Of a stretch of 62,250 nucleotides of DNA, positions 61,885-62,250 are shown piece by piece; position 1 is the stretch's first letter; each line of letters starts with the position of its first letter. The notes under the pieces were generated by a model. It was given only the letters and a program-made list of their open reading frames with translations. It was not told where the DNA came from and ran no database searches. Source of the DNA: an uncultured Pseudomonadota bacterium (GTDB lineage Bacteria > Pseudomonadota > Gammaproteobacteria > Steroidobacterales > Steroidobacteraceae); the NCBI GenBank assembly GCA_903927005.1, contig CAIYLH010000131.1:1-62250 (forward strand). Direction: 5' to 3'. A program made the translations under genes and the position numbers.

Positions 61885-62250
61885 CTAGTGATGGCGAACA
61901 GTGATTATCAGATAAGCCGTGCGACCCGGTGAGGGCTCGTAGAAGCGGCTATTGGTTTCGTTGACGATCACGGTGCCGATATAACGACGATCGAATAGGT
62001 TATCGAGTCGCGCGGTCTCGGTGAGCGTCCAGCGGCCCAGGTCTTGGGTGAGTCCCAAGCGCAGATTGGTGGTCCAGTAGCCAGCCGCGACCGCCGTGTT
62101 GCGATCGTCCGCATAGATCTTGCTGCGGCCGATGGTTTCTGCCGTTGCGGATACGCCGGCTCCTATCGACCGCCAGGTAAGGCCGGCATACAGTGCATTT
62201 TCGGGTACCGCCGGCAGGTGGCTACCGGCCGGGACTGGCAGTGGTACGCA
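61885..62250 (-). CDS. TonB-dependent receptor, C-terminal part (runs off the right edge)
   Basis: Minus-strand frame open from the window edge to TAG at 61885-61887. It reads in part TETARLDNLFDRRYIGTVIVNETNSRFYEPSPGRTAYLIITV, given here as separate short segments: LDNLFDRRYIGTV then FYEPSPGRTAYL. The LDNLFD-RY and FYEP-PGR motifs are the classic end of a TonB-dependent outer-membrane beta-barrel; the chain finishes RHH rather than the common terminal Phe. The plug domain and N-terminus are outside the window, so the substrate is unknown. Confidence 0.88.
   Translation of the reverse strand, partial: CVPLPVPAGSHLPAVPENALYAGLTWRSIGAGVSATAETIGRSKIYADDRNTAVAAGYWTTNLRLGLTQDLGRWTLTETARLDNLFDRRYIGTVIVNETNSRFYEPSPGRTAYLIITVRHH

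Overview
The window is a GC-rich, densely packed bacterial chromosome segment, most likely from a gammaproteobacterium. This rests on gene types only: sulfate ABC permease plus CysD/CysN-CysC, Uup, UrcA, a type IV pilin, a GEMM-I riboswitch, a TonB-dependent receptor and Bcr/CflA. No rRNA, tRNA, CRISPR array, transposase or integrase was seen. Both edges cut a gene: cysA on the left and a TonB-dependent receptor on the right.

Layout. 0-7.3 kb: sulfate uptake (sbp-cysT-cysW-cysA, leftward) divergent from sulfate activation (cysD, cysNC, rightward, ending in a strong intrinsic terminator). 7.3-12.2 kb: a 2OG-Fe(II) oxygenase, an ArsC-type phosphatase/reductase beside the remnant of an ArsN-like acetyltransferase, Uup and a secreted amidohydrolase. 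12.3-17.9 kb: an Lrp-type regulator divergent from a fused branched-chain 2-oxoacid dehydrogenase E1, its E2, a PaaI-type thioesterase and a PaaJ/PcaF-type thiolase. 18-20.3 kb: mauE- and mauD-like maturation genes, then a cyclic-di-GMP-I riboswitch before a protein with two SPOR-like repeats. 20.3-26.6 kb: an unknown protein, a roughly 700-base gene-poor stretch with inverted repeats, two SDRs, gamma-glutamyltranspeptidase, a thiamine-binding-family protein, UrcA and DUF2461.

26.6-47 kb is rich in methylated-amine and amine metabolism. It holds an MttB-like methyltransferase divergent from a BetI-like TetR regulator with a perfect palindromic operator; a DmdC-like acyl-CoA dehydrogenase; an MFS transporter with a FAD amine oxidase; a tryptophan-tryptophylquinone (TTQ) amine dehydrogenase of the aromatic-amine type (aauB-aauA) followed by two c-type cytochromes and a molybdopterin oxidoreductase; and an OPA-like transporter in an overlapping operon with a gamma-butyrobetaine-hydroxylase-like dioxygenase and a PhnZ-like HD oxygenase. 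That last pair has the architecture of TmpA/TmpB, which turn 2-(trimethylamino)ethylphosphonate into glycine betaine and phosphate. A betaine-homocysteine methyltransferase-like gene lies convergent next to it. 47-57 kb is mixed housekeeping, including a GST, PsiE, an internally deleted phosphoesterase-like gene, YceI, ketopantoate reductase, 5-formyl-THF cyclo-ligase and pilin. 57-62 kb returns to methylamines: a trimethylamine-dehydrogenase-family flavoprotein divergent from a second MttB-like protein, then an acetylpolyamine-amidohydrolase-like enzyme.

The unifying inference is a scavenger of quaternary amines and betaines, possibly including phosphonate-bound choline analogues. TmpAB would yield glycine betaine, while Bmt, the MttB-like proteins and the TMADH-like flavoprotein would remove methyl groups. 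A 5-formyl-THF cyclo-ligase lies between these groups. Substrates are inferred from family and context only.
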